A stretch of DNA of 64,000 nucleotides, from assembly GCA_022712895.1 (NCBI GenBank), contig JAFLJS010000045.1, forward strand, positions 26,747-90,746. The letters are read 5' to 3'. A program made the position numbers and the translations under genes. Shown here in pieces: positions 20,311-30,222 of this stretch. Each line of letters begins with the position of its first letter. Position 1 is the first letter of the stretch. The notes under the pieces were generated by a model. That model worked only from the letters and a program-made list of their open reading frames with translations. It searched no databases and was not told the origin of the DNA. Origin of the DNA: Desulfocapsa sp. (GTDB lineage Bacteria; Desulfobacterota; Desulfobulbia; Desulfobulbales; Desulfocapsaceae).

Positions 20311-21765
20311 GTGAAAATGTTAGAAAAAAAGAATTTTAACATGACCACAGATGAATTTCGTCATCACGGTAGAGCAGTTATTGATTGGATTGCCGACTAC
20401 TACGATACAATAGAATCTTTTCCTGTTTTATCTCAGGTGCAGCCAAATGAGATTCGATCGTCACTTCCTGCGGAGCCACCTCACCAGGGTGAAAAGTTTG
20501 AAAATATTCTGAAGGATGTTGATAGCCTTCTTCCCGGAATAACTCACTGGCAATCTCCTAATTTTTTTGCTTATTTCCCCGCCAATACTTCGGGACCATC
20601 AATATTGGCTGAACTTCTTTCCGCAGGTCTTGGAGTGCAGGGAATGCTGTGGTCTACAAGTCCTGCCTGTACCGAGCTGGAAACCCATGTTCTTGACTGG
20701 CTAGTGAATATGCTGGGGCTGCCGGAGAAATTCAAATCAACGGGGAAGGGAGGGGGAGTAATTCAGGATTCTGCCTCAAGTGCGGTTCTCTGTGCTCTTC
20801 TAGCTGCTCGCGAGCAAAGCACAAATTATGAGAGTAATGAAAAAGGATGCGATCAGCATCTTGTTGTCTATGCTTCTACCCAAACCCATTCCTCCATTGA
20901 AAAAGCTGTTAAAATTGTCGGTCTGGGGAAGCAGAATCTACGCTTAATCCAGGTGGATGAGGATTTCGCATTACGCCCTGATAAACTTCTTTTGCAAATC
21001 AAGAAAGATCGCCAGGACGGGTTAATCCCTTGTTTTGTTGTTGCGACAGTGGGAACAACATCATCCAATGCGATTGATCCATTGTCAGAAATTGGCAATA
21101 TCTGCAGAGAGGAGAATCTTTGGCTTCATGTTGACAGCGCTATGTCAGGTACGGCTGCCCTGTGTCCAGAGTATCGGTATCTCAATGCAGGTTTGGATTT
21201 GGCTGATAGTTATTGTTTTAATCCGCATAAGTGGATGTTAACCAATTTCGATTGTGATTGCTTCTATGTGGCTAATCGAGCGATACTGAATAAAACCCTG
21301 AAGGTCTTGCCGGAATATTTACGCAATAAGGCAACAGAATCCGGCGATGTCATTGACTATAGTGATTGGGAGATTCCCCTGGGTAGACGTTTTCGTTCCC
21401 TGAAACTGTGGTTCGTAATCCGTTATTACGGCATAGAAGGCTTACAGCAACATATCAGACACCATATCAAAATGGCCCAGGATTTTGCTGGGTGGATTGA
21501 TGACTCAGAACATTTTGAACTTGCAAACCTGGCTCCGTTGAATCTGGTTTGTTTTAAACATTTGGGAGGAGACTCATTTAATCAACATTTACTGGAACGT
21601 CTCAATCAGAGCGGCCATTTGTTTTTAACGCACACTATTCTCAATGGTCAATATGTTCTGCGTTTCTGTGTTGGACAAACCCACACTGAAGAACGCCATG
21701 TCAAACAGGCCTGGTTGCATATTCAGGAAACAGCAGCAAAACTTGAAAACATATTACAAGAGTAA
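20311..21765 (+). CDS. PLP-dependent group II amino acid decarboxylase (aromatic/tyrosine decarboxylase-like)
   Basis: GITHWQSPNFFAYFPANTSGPSILAELLSAGL...; LADSYCFNPHKWMLTNFDCDCFYV (PLP lysine). Confidence 0.88.
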   Translation: MKMLEKKNFNMTTDEFRHHGRAVIDWIADYYDTIESFPVLSQVQPNEIRSSLPAEPPHQGEKFENILKDVDSLLPGITHWQSPNFFAYFPANTSGPSILAELLSAGLGVQGMLWSTSPACTELETHVLDWLVNMLGLPEKFKSTGKGGGVIQDSASSAVLCALLAAREQSTNYESNEKGCDQHLVVYASTQTHSSIEKAVKIVGLGKQNLRLIQVDEDFALRPDKLLLQIKKDRQDGLIPCFVVATVGTTSSNAIDPLSEIGNICREENLWLHVDSAMSGTAALCPEYRYLNAGLDLADSYCFNPHKWMLTNFDCDCFYVANRAILNKTLKVLPEYLRNKATESGDVIDYSDWEIPLGRRFRSLKLWFVIRYYGIEGLQQHIRHHIKMAQDFAGWIDDSEHFELANLAPLNLVCFKHLGGDSFNQHLLERLNQSGHLFLTHTILNGQYVLRFCVGQTHTEERHVKQAWLHIQETAAKLENILQE

Positions 21766-21776
21766 GTAATAAATTT

Positions 21777-23690
21777 ATGAAACGATTGCCAGAACACGAA
21801 ATACGATCTTTAACCAACGCCTTAGCCGATACGGATGAGTTTGTTTTTCTTGAGAGCAGCAGGGTAACCGGAGAAGAGAATCGTTCGCTGCTCTTTACCA
21901 AACCATTGACCTGGTTGGAATGTACAGCCATGGATCAGGTGGAAGACTTTTTGGCGGAGGCCGAAAAATGGCGAGCCAAAGGGAAATACCTTGCCGGATG
22001 GATTGCTTATGAGTTCGGCTATCTGTTAGAACCCTCACTGCGTCATCTATACGGATGCAAAAAACGTTCTTCTCAATTTAGTGGCAACCTTGCAGTTTTT
22101 GGTGTTTTTGACGAGCCAGTCATTTTCGATCATTCCACGAATACTTTCCTCAATAATGGCAATTGGCCTACGACAACAGTGGAGAGTGAACAAGACTACC
22201 AGATTGATAATATGCAGACCAATATTGGTCATGAAGAGTATTTATCAGCCATCAATCGTATTAAAGAATATATTTCTGCGGGACACACCTACCAAGTCAA
22301 TTACACGATGAAGCTGAACTTTTCTTTCGGCGGATCATTTGCAGCGTTATATCGCGCCCTACGACGTAATCAGTCGGTTTCCTATGGCGCCTGGATAAGA
22401 TATAACAACCGGGATATCATGAGCTTTTCACCGGAGCTTTTTTATCGGGCAGATAAAAAAAATATCACGGTTCGACCTATGAAAGGGACAATGGTTCGGG
22501 GCCGAACCACCGAGGAAGATGATAGCAATCGGCTACTGTTGCAGAAAGATCCCAAGAATCGCAGTGAAAATATAATGATTGTCGATCTGCTTCGCAACGA
22601 TCTTGGCAAGTTGCTTTATCAGATCAATAACGGCAGGGTGGAGCCAAGATCTCTTTTTGATATTGAGACCTACGAAACACTCTTGCAAATGACCTCTACA
22701 ATTGATGGGGAACTGGATACAGATCGCCAGCTGGGACTGCAAGAAGTCATCAAATCAATATTCCCCTGTGGCTCTATCACCGGTGCTCCGAAGATTCGCA
22801 CAATGGAGATTATCCATGAGTTGGAAAAAGAGGAGCGTGGAGTGTATTGTGGTGCCATTGGTTACAGTGGGCCTTCCGGTACGATTTTTAATGTACCTAT
22901 TCGTACTTTGGTTCTGCAAAATGGCCATGGTGAAATGGGCATTGGTGCAGGTATTATCCATGATTCAGATCCTGAAGGGGAATGGCAGGAGAGTCTGCTG
23001 AAAGGCAACTTTTTGACTCAACCCATACCAGAATTTCAGCTTATTGAAACTATCCTCTGGAGACCTGAATCTGGCTACTGGCTCTTGAAAGAACATCTGC
23101 AACGACTTGCAGATTCGGCCAGTTATTTTCTGTTTTCCTGCGAGCTGGATGCAATTGAGCACCTTCTTAAACAGAAGGTGGATTCCTGTACAATAACGCA
23201 GCGAGTGCGGATTCTGTTGCACCGTGATGGCAAGCTGGAGATTAGCATGACAGAATTGCCAGACTGTAAACCGTTTGATCCTCTCCAGCCTATTGTATCA
23301 ACACCACTGCCTGTGGTTTCTTTTGCCGAACAACAGATAGATTCAGATTCTCGCTATCTATTTCATAAAACCACCATGCGCCAGATCTATAATGATGCAC
23401 GAGAGAAAGCTGGAGAGCAAAAACTGTTTGAAGTCCTTTTTACCAATAAGAAAGGCGAGGTGAGTGAAGGATGTATAAGCACTATTTTTATTAAAAAAGA
23501 TGGGGAATTGTTAACTCCGCCAATTCAATGTGGGTTGTTGAATGGAACTCTTCGACGGTTTTTACTGGAACAGGGGACTATTCGGGAACAGGTTCTGAGT
23601 AGAATGGATGTAGACAGTGCAGATGCCGTATATATTGGAAACTCAGTAATGGGAATGGTACAGGTAACAGTACGAGACGAAAATTTTTAA
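21777..23690 (+). CDS. pabB: Aminodeoxychorismate synthase component I fused to aminodeoxychorismate lyase-like domain (PabB-PabC)
   Basis: Chorismate-binding motifs (SFSPELFYR, RPMKGTMVRG, SIFPCGSITGAPKIRTMEII) plus C-terminal class IV aminotransferase-like region (FEVLFTNKKGEVSEGCISTIFI). Confidence 0.9.
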   Translation: MKRLPEHEIRSLTNALADTDEFVFLESSRVTGEENRSLLFTKPLTWLECTAMDQVEDFLAEAEKWRAKGKYLAGWIAYEFGYLLEPSLRHLYGCKKRSSQFSGNLAVFGVFDEPVIFDHSTNTFLNNGNWPTTTVESEQDYQIDNMQTNIGHEEYLSAINRIKEYISAGHTYQVNYTMKLNFSFGGSFAALYRALRRNQSVSYGAWIRYNNRDIMSFSPELFYRADKKNITVRPMKGTMVRGRTTEEDDSNRLLLQKDPKNRSENIMIVDLLRNDLGKLLYQINNGRVEPRSLFDIETYETLLQMTSTIDGELDTDRQLGLQEVIKSIFPCGSITGAPKIRTMEIIHELEKEERGVYCGAIGYSGPSGTIFNVPIRTLVLQNGHGEMGIGAGIIHDSDPEGEWQESLLKGNFLTQPIPEFQLIETILWRPESGYWLLKEHLQRLADSASYFLFSCELDAIEHLLKQKVDSCTITQRVRILLHRDGKLEISMTELPDCKPFDPLQPIVSTPLPVVSFAEQQIDSDSRYLFHKTTMRQIYNDAREKAGEQKLFEVLFTNKKGEVSEGCISTIFIKKDGELLTPPIQCGLLNGTLRRFLLEQGTIREQVLSRMDVDSADAVYIGNSVMGMVQVTVRDENF

Positions 23691-23715
23691 TATAATAACA
23701 TAAGAGTATAAGATT

Positions 23716-24558
23716 ATGACACAACTACAGCATTTATTGAAAAATGATCGCCCAATAATTATGGGCATACTCAATTTGACGCCAGACAGTTTTTCTGATG
23801 GCGGCAGTTATACCGATATAGGCAAAGCCGTATGTTTTGCTTTGGAAATGGTAAATGAAGGAGCGGATATAATAGATGTGGGCGGCGAATCAACCCGGCC
23901 GGATTCCAAGAGAGTGACTCCAGCAGAGCAGCTTCGGAGGGTTATTGAAGTCATTACAACTCTCAGGCAAACCTTACCCAGAGATATTCCCATAAGTATT
24001 GATACCACTTGGGCGGAAGTTGCTAGAGCTGCAATTTTGGCGGGTGCCTCTATTATAAATGATACCCGTAGCGGGCGTGATGACGATGGGATTTTTGAAT
24101 TGGCAGCAGAAAAGAAAGTGCCCATTGTTATGATGCATATGCAGGGAATCCCCCAAACAATGCAGAACGATCCCTCTTATAAAGATGTTGTTGGGGAGGT
24201 AAAAGCATTTTTACTGGAACGATGTGAAATAGCAAAAGAGAAAGGTGTTCTTCAGGAGAACCTTATTATTGATCCAGGTATTGGTTTTGGGAAAACTCAG
24301 GAGCATAATCTGCAACTCATGGCACAGCTTGAGGAATTTACAGCAACTGGATACTCTGTTTTGCTTGGCACGAGCCGTAAAAGATTTATGGGGACAGTCT
24401 GTGCCGGAGCAAAGCCAAATGATCTGATTGGTGCCACATGTGCAACGACCGTTATTGGCGTCAATGCCGGTGTCAGAATCTTTCGCGTTCATGATGTGAA
24501 ACCAAACCGCCAGGCTGCGGATATCGCATGGACTATTAATTCCTGCAACCATACATGA
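23716..24558 (+). CDS. folP: Dihydropteroate synthase
   Basis: IMGILNLTPDSFSDGGSY; DVGGESTRPDSKRV; IDPGIGFGKTQEHNLQLM; GTSRKRFM. Confidence 0.95.
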   Translation: MTQLQHLLKNDRPIIMGILNLTPDSFSDGGSYTDIGKAVCFALEMVNEGADIIDVGGESTRPDSKRVTPAEQLRRVIEVITTLRQTLPRDIPISIDTTWAEVARAAILAGASIINDTRSGRDDDGIFELAAEKKVPIVMMHMQGIPQTMQNDPSYKDVVGEVKAFLLERCEIAKEKGVLQENLIIDPGIGFGKTQEHNLQLMAQLEEFTATGYSVLLGTSRKRFMGTVCAGAKPNDLIGATCATTVIGVNAGVRIFRVHDVKPNRQAADIAWTINSCNHT

Positions 24559-24580
24559 TGGACTTTTTACGAGTCCATCA
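24556..24580. repeat. Palindromic hairpin with TCGTAAAAA loop (REP-like)
   Basis: TGATGGACTTTTTACGAGTCCATCA; loop shared with ends of the 160 bp repeats. Confidence 0.5.
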
Positions 24581-24601
24581 TACATAGGCGACATACCTTT
24601 C

Positions 24602-26029
24602 ATGAAAGAACATATCCTGTTTTTAACCGGAAAACTTGCCAGAAAAAGTCTTGAGCGAGTCATGAAATCTATTCAAGCTGAAGAGTTCAGTTATGAAATT
24701 CATACTCTTCCGATCACGGTTGCCGCTTTGGTGACCACGGACATGATCTTGCGTCAGTTAGATGATGCAAGGAACGCCGATCGTATCATTATTCCCGGGC
24801 TGTGTATTGGGGATTTGAATAAGGCCAGCGAAACCCTGGGAGTCCCTGTAGAGAGAGGCCCCAAAGATCTCAAGGAGTTACCCGTTTTTTTTGGAAGAGG
24901 AGCTCAAGAGCCTGATCTTAGTAGCTATAATGTCAGAATTTTTGCTGAAATTGTTGATGCGCCAGACATTACAATTAAAGCGATTCTGGAGCAGGCTGCC
25001 AACTACCTGGCAGATGGTGCTGATGTTATTGATATTGGCTGTTTACCTGGCAAAGATTTTCCTCATCTTGAGGATACTGTTAAAGCACTGGTTGCGGAAG
25101 AGTATACTGTCAGCATAGATTCGGTAGATCCAGAACAACTCATATGTGGTGCTCAAGCAGGTGCTCGGTATCTTTTAAGTCTTAAGGAAAGTTCGCTTTG
25201 GGTTGTTGACGAAGTGGATGCGCTCCCCATTTTAATTCCAGAACAACCGGAGGATATCGAGTCTTTGTACCGGAGCATTGATATTCTCCAAGATCAGGGA
25301 AAGCCCTTTATTGCAGACAGTATCGTTGATCCGATCCACTTTGGCCTTGTTCAGTCCATCGTTCGCTACCATAAACTCAGGTTAGATTATCCGGAGATTG
25401 AACTCATGATGGGTACAGGTAACCTGTCGGAGCTTACTGAGGCCGATACCGGTGGTATCAATAGTCTACTGCTGGGTATGATGTCTGAATTAAGAATCAA
25501 TAATCTCTTGACCACTCAAGTTAGTCCCCATGCAAGACGGAGTGTGGCAGAGATTGATTTAGCCCGTCGAATCATGTTTCGAGCAAAAGAGGATCATTCT
25601 TTACCTAAAGGATATAATAGCGGTCTCATGAGCTTACATGACAGAAAGCCGTTCCCATACGATGCTGAGGAAGTCAGAGAAATATCACAGCAGGTCAAAG
25701 ATTTGAATTTTCGTATTCAAGTGACCAAAACCGGGATTCACATTTATAATCGTGATGGCCTGTTCACTGCCACCGATCCGTATGAACTTTTTAACAATCT
25801 TCCTCTGCTTAAGGACAATGCACCACATGCCTATTATATAGGAGTTGAACTTGCACGCGCCCAAATTGCCTGGCAGCTGGGGAAGCATTATGTTCAGGAT
25901 GAAGAGTTAGACTGGGGGAGTGCTTACAAAGCGTACAGTAATAGCGGAATTGATTTACAAATGAGCTATAAAGCAGAGTCTTCAACCGTGAAGGCCAGAA
26001 AAAAACGGCGCCGAAAGAAGAACGACTAA
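24602..26029 (+). CDS. Dihydropteroate synthase-like protein (DUF6513/DHPS-related, H4MPT-associated)
   Basis: ILFLTGKLARKSLERVMKSI, DRIIIPGLCIGDL, LADGADVIDIGCLPGKDFPHLEDTV, ELMMGTGNLSELTEADTGGINSLLLGM. Confidence 0.82.
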   Translation: MKEHILFLTGKLARKSLERVMKSIQAEEFSYEIHTLPITVAALVTTDMILRQLDDARNADRIIIPGLCIGDLNKASETLGVPVERGPKDLKELPVFFGRGAQEPDLSSYNVRIFAEIVDAPDITIKAILEQAANYLADGADVIDIGCLPGKDFPHLEDTVKALVAEEYTVSIDSVDPEQLICGAQAGARYLLSLKESSLWVVDEVDALPILIPEQPEDIESLYRSIDILQDQGKPFIADSIVDPIHFGLVQSIVRYHKLRLDYPEIELMMGTGNLSELTEADTGGINSLLLGMMSELRINNLLTTQVSPHARRSVAEIDLARRIMFRAKEDHSLPKGYNSGLMSLHDRKPFPYDAEEVREISQQVKDLNFRIQVTKTGIHIYNRDGLFTATDPYELFNNLPLLKDNAPHAYYIGVELARAQIAWQLGKHYVQDEELDWGSAYKAYSNSGIDLQMSYKAESSTVKARKKRRRKKND

Positions 26030-26069
26030 ATAGCAGGTTGTGGTAATGCAAATAAATCATGAGGTACTT

Positions 26070-26903
26070 ATGTCATCCAGCTCTTCTCTTATTGATTATC
26101 ATCTTCATACCTGTTGCTCCAGGGATGGTAGTGGTGAAGTGATTGATCACTGTAAAGAAGCTGTCAAAAGAGGCTTTAGGGAAATTTGTTTCACAAATCA
26201 CCAGGAGTGGATATCGGTAGTGGGAGGTTTTTACGATTATGCTATGCGTAATGAAGGATGGGAACAACACCTGCATGACATTGAGGCGGCCAGAAAAGAA
26301 TTCCCGATGCTTTCTATAAAGCTGGGCTGTGAAACTGGGTATTATCCAGAATATCTAGATGATATTATACGATTTACTAAGCGGTTTCCTTTTGATTATA
26401 TTATCGGCAGTGTTCACTCTCTAGAAGGCATAATGCTGGATGATAAAACAATTTCAGGCAATACAAGCAGCACTGTTCAGATACAATGGATGAGGAAGTA
26501 TTTCTCAGCAATTAAAGATATGGTGAAGCACTCTTATTTTGACTGTATTGGACATCTTGATCTTGTAAAAAAACATATCCCGCGGCATGGAGATGATGAG
26601 TATCAAGATCTCATTCAGGATATTGCTGAAACAATGAATGATAATGATATTGGCTTTGAGTTGAATACCAGTGGCTGGCATCAATCGCCACAAGATTGTT
26701 ATCCGGCTGTGAGTCTTTTGAAGATCTTAAAAGACGCTGGCATAAGAAAAGTCGCTATTGGCTCAGACTCTCATTCGCCGGAAACTCTTGGTCAAGATAT
26801 CCAAAAAGGTCTGGATCTTCTCAAACGGGTTGGTTTTGATTCAGTTTGCACTTTTTCAAACCGAGTTCCAACTTACCATCCGCTGCCAATACAAACACAC
26901 TAA
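26070..26903 (+). CDS. PHP-domain phosphoesterase (histidinol-phosphatase-like)
   Basis: LIDYHLHTCCSRDGSGEV; FDYIIGSVHSLEG; FDCIGHLDLVKK; AIGSDSHSPETLGQ. Confidence 0.85.
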   Translation: MSSSSSLIDYHLHTCCSRDGSGEVIDHCKEAVKRGFREICFTNHQEWISVVGGFYDYAMRNEGWEQHLHDIEAARKEFPMLSIKLGCETGYYPEYLDDIIRFTKRFPFDYIIGSVHSLEGIMLDDKTISGNTSSTVQIQWMRKYFSAIKDMVKHSYFDCIGHLDLVKKHIPRHGDDEYQDLIQDIAETMNDNDIGFELNTSGWHQSPQDCYPAVSLLKILKDAGIRKVAIGSDSHSPETLGQDIQKGLDLLKRVGFDSVCTFSNRVPTYHPLPIQTH

Positions 26904-26931
26904 TTGGGAGCCAGGTTTTTTGAATGAATCG

Positions 26932-27513
26932 TTAGCGTAAGCAGTCAATGAGTAGTGAATGCATCAACGTTTCATATTTGGAACCCGGTGCCACTTTTTT
27001 AATAACGCGGTGGTTTTCTTTCAAAAGGCTTTCCAGTTTTTTCTTTGGCAGCAGATTTTTTCTGGTGGATACAATTAGACTTTCGAGCATAAGGCTTTTG
27101 GCACGATTAGTGAACTCACCGTCATTACGGATGGTGATGTGAACAACTTTCGCCTCAAGCAGAAAACGATTTTTCTTTTCCACTATGTTTTTTAATTTTA
27201 CTTCAACGCTTGATGAAGAATGCATTAGTACAGGGGCATTAATCATTTCTGCTGAATGGAAATGTATATTTTCTTTAGAGTAGAGCGCATTGTAGATAAT
27301 GGCTGGATCGTCAACTGCATTAAGGGCGAATTCCTTAGCAGCCAGGATGTTTTTGAGAGTGTTTGAACCCTTGAATATTTCAAGAGTAATTGTTTCAAAA
27401 TCTTCGACTCTCATCCCAAAAGGAGCAGCATGAGGCACTTGATGGTCATAGCTGGAAATAATAACTTCATACAGCCATTTTTTCTTCAATCCCAAGGACT
27501 CTAATGTATTCAT
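26932..27513 (-). CDS. DUF447-family protein (flavin-reductase-like fold)
   Basis: YEVIISSYDHQVPHAAPFGMRVEDFETITLEIFKGSNTLKNILAAKEFALNAVDDPAIIYNAL. Confidence 0.75.
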   Translation of the reverse strand: MNTLESLGLKKKWLYEVIISSYDHQVPHAAPFGMRVEDFETITLEIFKGSNTLKNILAAKEFALNAVDDPAIIYNALYSKENIHFHSAEMINAPVLMHSSSSVEVKLKNIVEKKNRFLLEAKVVHITIRNDGEFTNRAKSLMLESLIVSTRKNLLPKKKLESLLKENHRVIKKVAPGSKYETLMHSLLIDCLR

Positions 27514-27629
27514 TTTATTCCTTATATAGACAGTGTTGTGATTTGAAATGTATTGTTATTGTACGCTGCTAATGATAAAATACAGTTGTTGTTAAACACT
27601 ATGAATTCCATTTTAAACAGGTATATATT

Positions 27630-28343
27630 ATGCAATTACTAATCAGTGTAACAAATACTGAGGAGGCACAATCAGCGGCTGTTGGAGGTGCTGATATCGT
27701 CGATATTAAAAACCCTTCAGAAGGAGCACTTGGTGCCAATTTTCCCCATATTATTCGAGCCATCCGTCAGGAAATAGCTACAGAAATCCCTGTAAGTGTT
27801 GCCATTGGTGATGCACCAAATAAGCCGGGAGCCACCGCCTTGGCTGCCTTAGGGGCGGCTAGTTGTGATGTCGAATTTGTCAAAGTAGGACTCTATGGAA
27901 CCAGTACCACCCGGCAAGCTGTTTTCCTGCTTAAAGAAGTATGTCGGGCAGTCAGGGACTATGATAGTGATATAAAAATTATTGCTGTAGCCTATGCTGA
28001 TGCTCATAAAATAGGGGCCTTTCCAGTTATGGAGTCTCCAGCAGTTGCAGTTGAGGCTGGAGCGGATGGCTGTTTGTTGGATACAGCTGGCAAAACCGGA
28101 GATTCACTTTTTTCATACCTTGACGATAATGCATTGCGGCAATTTGTCCAGGATTGTCAGAGTGGAGGACTTATCAGTGCACTTGCTGGTTCTCTTGGTG
28201 AAGCGGATATCCCTCGTTTATTAAAGATTGGTCCAGATATATTGGGATTTCGAACCGCTGCCTGCAAAGGTGATCGAGTTACAGGCGTCATACAACGGAA
28301 ACAGGTTGAACGCTTAAAAAATCTGATTAACGGTGTAGATTAG
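27630..28343 (+). CDS. mfnB: (5-formylfuran-3-yl)methyl phosphate synthase (MfnB/DUF556)
   Basis: LLISVTNTEEAQSAAVGGADIVDIKNPSEGALGANFPHIIRAI; SVAIGDAPNKPGATALAALGAA. Confidence 0.9.
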   Translation: MQLLISVTNTEEAQSAAVGGADIVDIKNPSEGALGANFPHIIRAIRQEIATEIPVSVAIGDAPNKPGATALAALGAASCDVEFVKVGLYGTSTTRQAVFLLKEVCRAVRDYDSDIKIIAVAYADAHKIGAFPVMESPAVAVEAGADGCLLDTAGKTGDSLFSYLDDNALRQFVQDCQSGGLISALAGSLGEADIPRLLKIGPDILGFRTAACKGDRVTGVIQRKQVERLKNLINGVD

Positions 28344-28989
28344 TCCCTTTGGCAGTGCCTGTCTCAAGTAATTGCTCTAGCCGCTCAGGATAGTTTCCGT
28401 TGATCAGCCATATATCCAGGCTTGTTGTTTTGGCAATCGAGCAAAAATAATTATCCACTAACTCTTCAGAACAAGTTACTTGTGACAGGCTGGCCGTTTC
28501 CATCAAATTAGCCGGACTGGTAGCGCTTTTACTATCAGTAAATAATCCGTCTACGCTTTTTAACAAAATCAGTTGTCTGGCTCCGGCAAGATCTGCGAGC
28601 CAGGCTGCAATGGAATCTGAAGTTACATCCCAGCTTTTAGGTAGTACGTCAGTTTGCGCAAGGAAATGATACGGCAGCAAAATTGGTATCTTTCCAGAGG
28701 ATATTGCCATGCGAGCAGCATCTAAGTCCTGTACCAATTTGCTGTTTTCTATCATTGAGGCCAGAAGATGCCCGTACTGATCCATAGCCAATATGGACAT
28801 CCAGTGTCCAGCATCTTGTGCAAGACCGAAACGTTGCTCATAGTTCCTGACCGTATTGGCAAAAATCCCTCCACCAGGGATAAGTAATATCTCATATCGA
28901 GTGGCAAAGTTCGATATGGTTTGCAGGAGGTTTTGCAAATTGCTGCTTTCCCCGAGGCTTCCTCCCACTTTTATAACTGTTTCAATCAT
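28327..28989 (-). CDS. mfnE: Amino acid kinase family protein, MfnE-like
   Basis: ETVIKVGGSL, ILLIPGGGIFANTVR, HWMSILAMDQYGHLLA, SWDVTSDSIAAWLADLAGARQLILLKSVDGLF. Confidence 0.82.
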   Translation of the reverse strand: MIETVIKVGGSLGESSNLQNLLQTISNFATRYEILLIPGGGIFANTVRNYEQRFGLAQDAGHWMSILAMDQYGHLLASMIENSKLVQDLDAARMAISSGKIPILLPYHFLAQTDVLPKSWDVTSDSIAAWLADLAGARQLILLKSVDGLFTDSKSATSPANLMETASLSQVTCSEELVDNYFCSIAKTTSLDIWLINGNYPERLEQLLETGTAKGTNLHR

Positions 28990-28990
28990 G

Positions 28991-29155
28991 ATAAACTCGT
29001 AAAAACCCAGAATTTAGATGGTTAAGTATTTATGCCCTTTGTTCGGGTGAAAACTTCATATCCGAGGCGCAAATATTTTATATCATTTCAGCGTACTAAG
29101 GTACGTCGTAATGATATAAAATGTGCAGTAACGAAGGAGATGGAGAGTTTTACGA
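28991..29155 (+). repeat. Dispersed 160 bp repeat, copy R1
   Basis: ACTCGTAAAAACCCAGAATTTAGATG...CGAAGGAGATGGAGAGTTTTACGA; nearly identical to reverse complement of 51068-51230. Confidence 0.85.
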
Positions 29156-29160
29156 CGCCA

Positions 29161-30222
29161 TCAATCATCAAAATCAGTGTTTTTGCTTTGAACCAATAAA
29201 TACGCCACAGCATATGCCGGAAGCGCGGTCAACGGCCACGGGCAGTCATTGTGGTTACGATCAATTGTTGAGAGCCCTAAACGTCTGACCACTTCTTGGG
29301 TTAAAAAGTGCCCTGAACCTATTAAGGTAACTGAAAAATCAAAGCTATCCTGTAAAGCGGATAACACCAGAAGAACAGACTCTGTGATTTGTTGAAGTTG
29401 TTTTTCGAAAATATAGCAGGCCATCTTTTCCAGTTCTTTTCCGCTCAAAATTTCGCAATCAGCACAGATCAGTCTGGCAAGTCGCTCCTGAGCAGCAAGA
29501 ACAGTCTTGGCCCTGCCATCCGGTGTCGGGCAACTATATGACTCTGGACTGATTTTGCCTAGAATAAGGTACACGTCGGCCATACAGGTAAAATATTCAG
29601 CTGCAACACCACAGGATCTCCCATTAATTGGAATATGGCTAACGATCGTATTGGGATTTGTTCGTAGTATCCCACTGTAAACCAATTCTCCGCTGATTAG
29701 GCGCTGAGGATCTGTTCGACCTTGACTTATTACTTTTCCATGTTGTATCGGGATGATATCTGTAGTTGTACTGCCAATGTCGATTAAAAGACAGTTGGGA
29801 TAAAAAGACGCCAGAAACTGAGCACTGGCCAGCCAATTTGATGCAGCACATAAAAGTGGTGTTTGGTAAGCATTGTCCAGCGGCAAAAAAGAACCATCAA
29901 GACCAAAAGGATAAATGGAAGATTTTTTGAAAGCTTGTTTGACTGCATCAAGGATACAGATAACCCCTTCGCGTTTAGTGCGAAAAGCATCGGAGAGTTC
30001 GGCGGTCATTGTGACGGCTATTTTTGAGACATCTCCTCCCCCAAGCTCTCTATTTAATTCTTGAAGTAACATGCTCAACTTCTCGGGATGCTGCCATATT
30101 TCAAAAGGTTTGGCCGCGACAGAATATGTCATTACTTTCTGTCCCTGGCATTGAAGCAGTGCTGCTTTGATATTTGCCCCTCCAATATCCAAACCCAGAA
30201 TAGAAAAGCTTTTTAATTTCAT
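29161..30222 (-). CDS. mfnF: Hydantoinase/oxoprolinase-fold protein, MfnF-like
   Basis: ILGLDIGGANIKAALL, LIDIGSTTTDIIPIQHGKV; overlaps adjacent ATP-grasp gene. Confidence 0.82.
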   Translation of the reverse strand: MKLKSFSILGLDIGGANIKAALLQCQGQKVMTYSVAAKPFEIWQHPEKLSMLLQELNRELGGGDVSKIAVTMTAELSDAFRTKREGVICILDAVKQAFKKSSIYPFGLDGSFLPLDNAYQTPLLCAASNWLASAQFLASFYPNCLLIDIGSTTTDIIPIQHGKVISQGRTDPQRLISGELVYSGILRTNPNTIVSHIPINGRSCGVAAEYFTCMADVYLILGKISPESYSCPTPDGRAKTVLAAQERLARLICADCEILSGKELEKMACYIFEKQLQQITESVLLVLSALQDSFDFSVTLIGSGHFLTQEVVRRLGLSTIDRNHNDCPWPLTALPAYAVAYLLVQSKNTDFDD

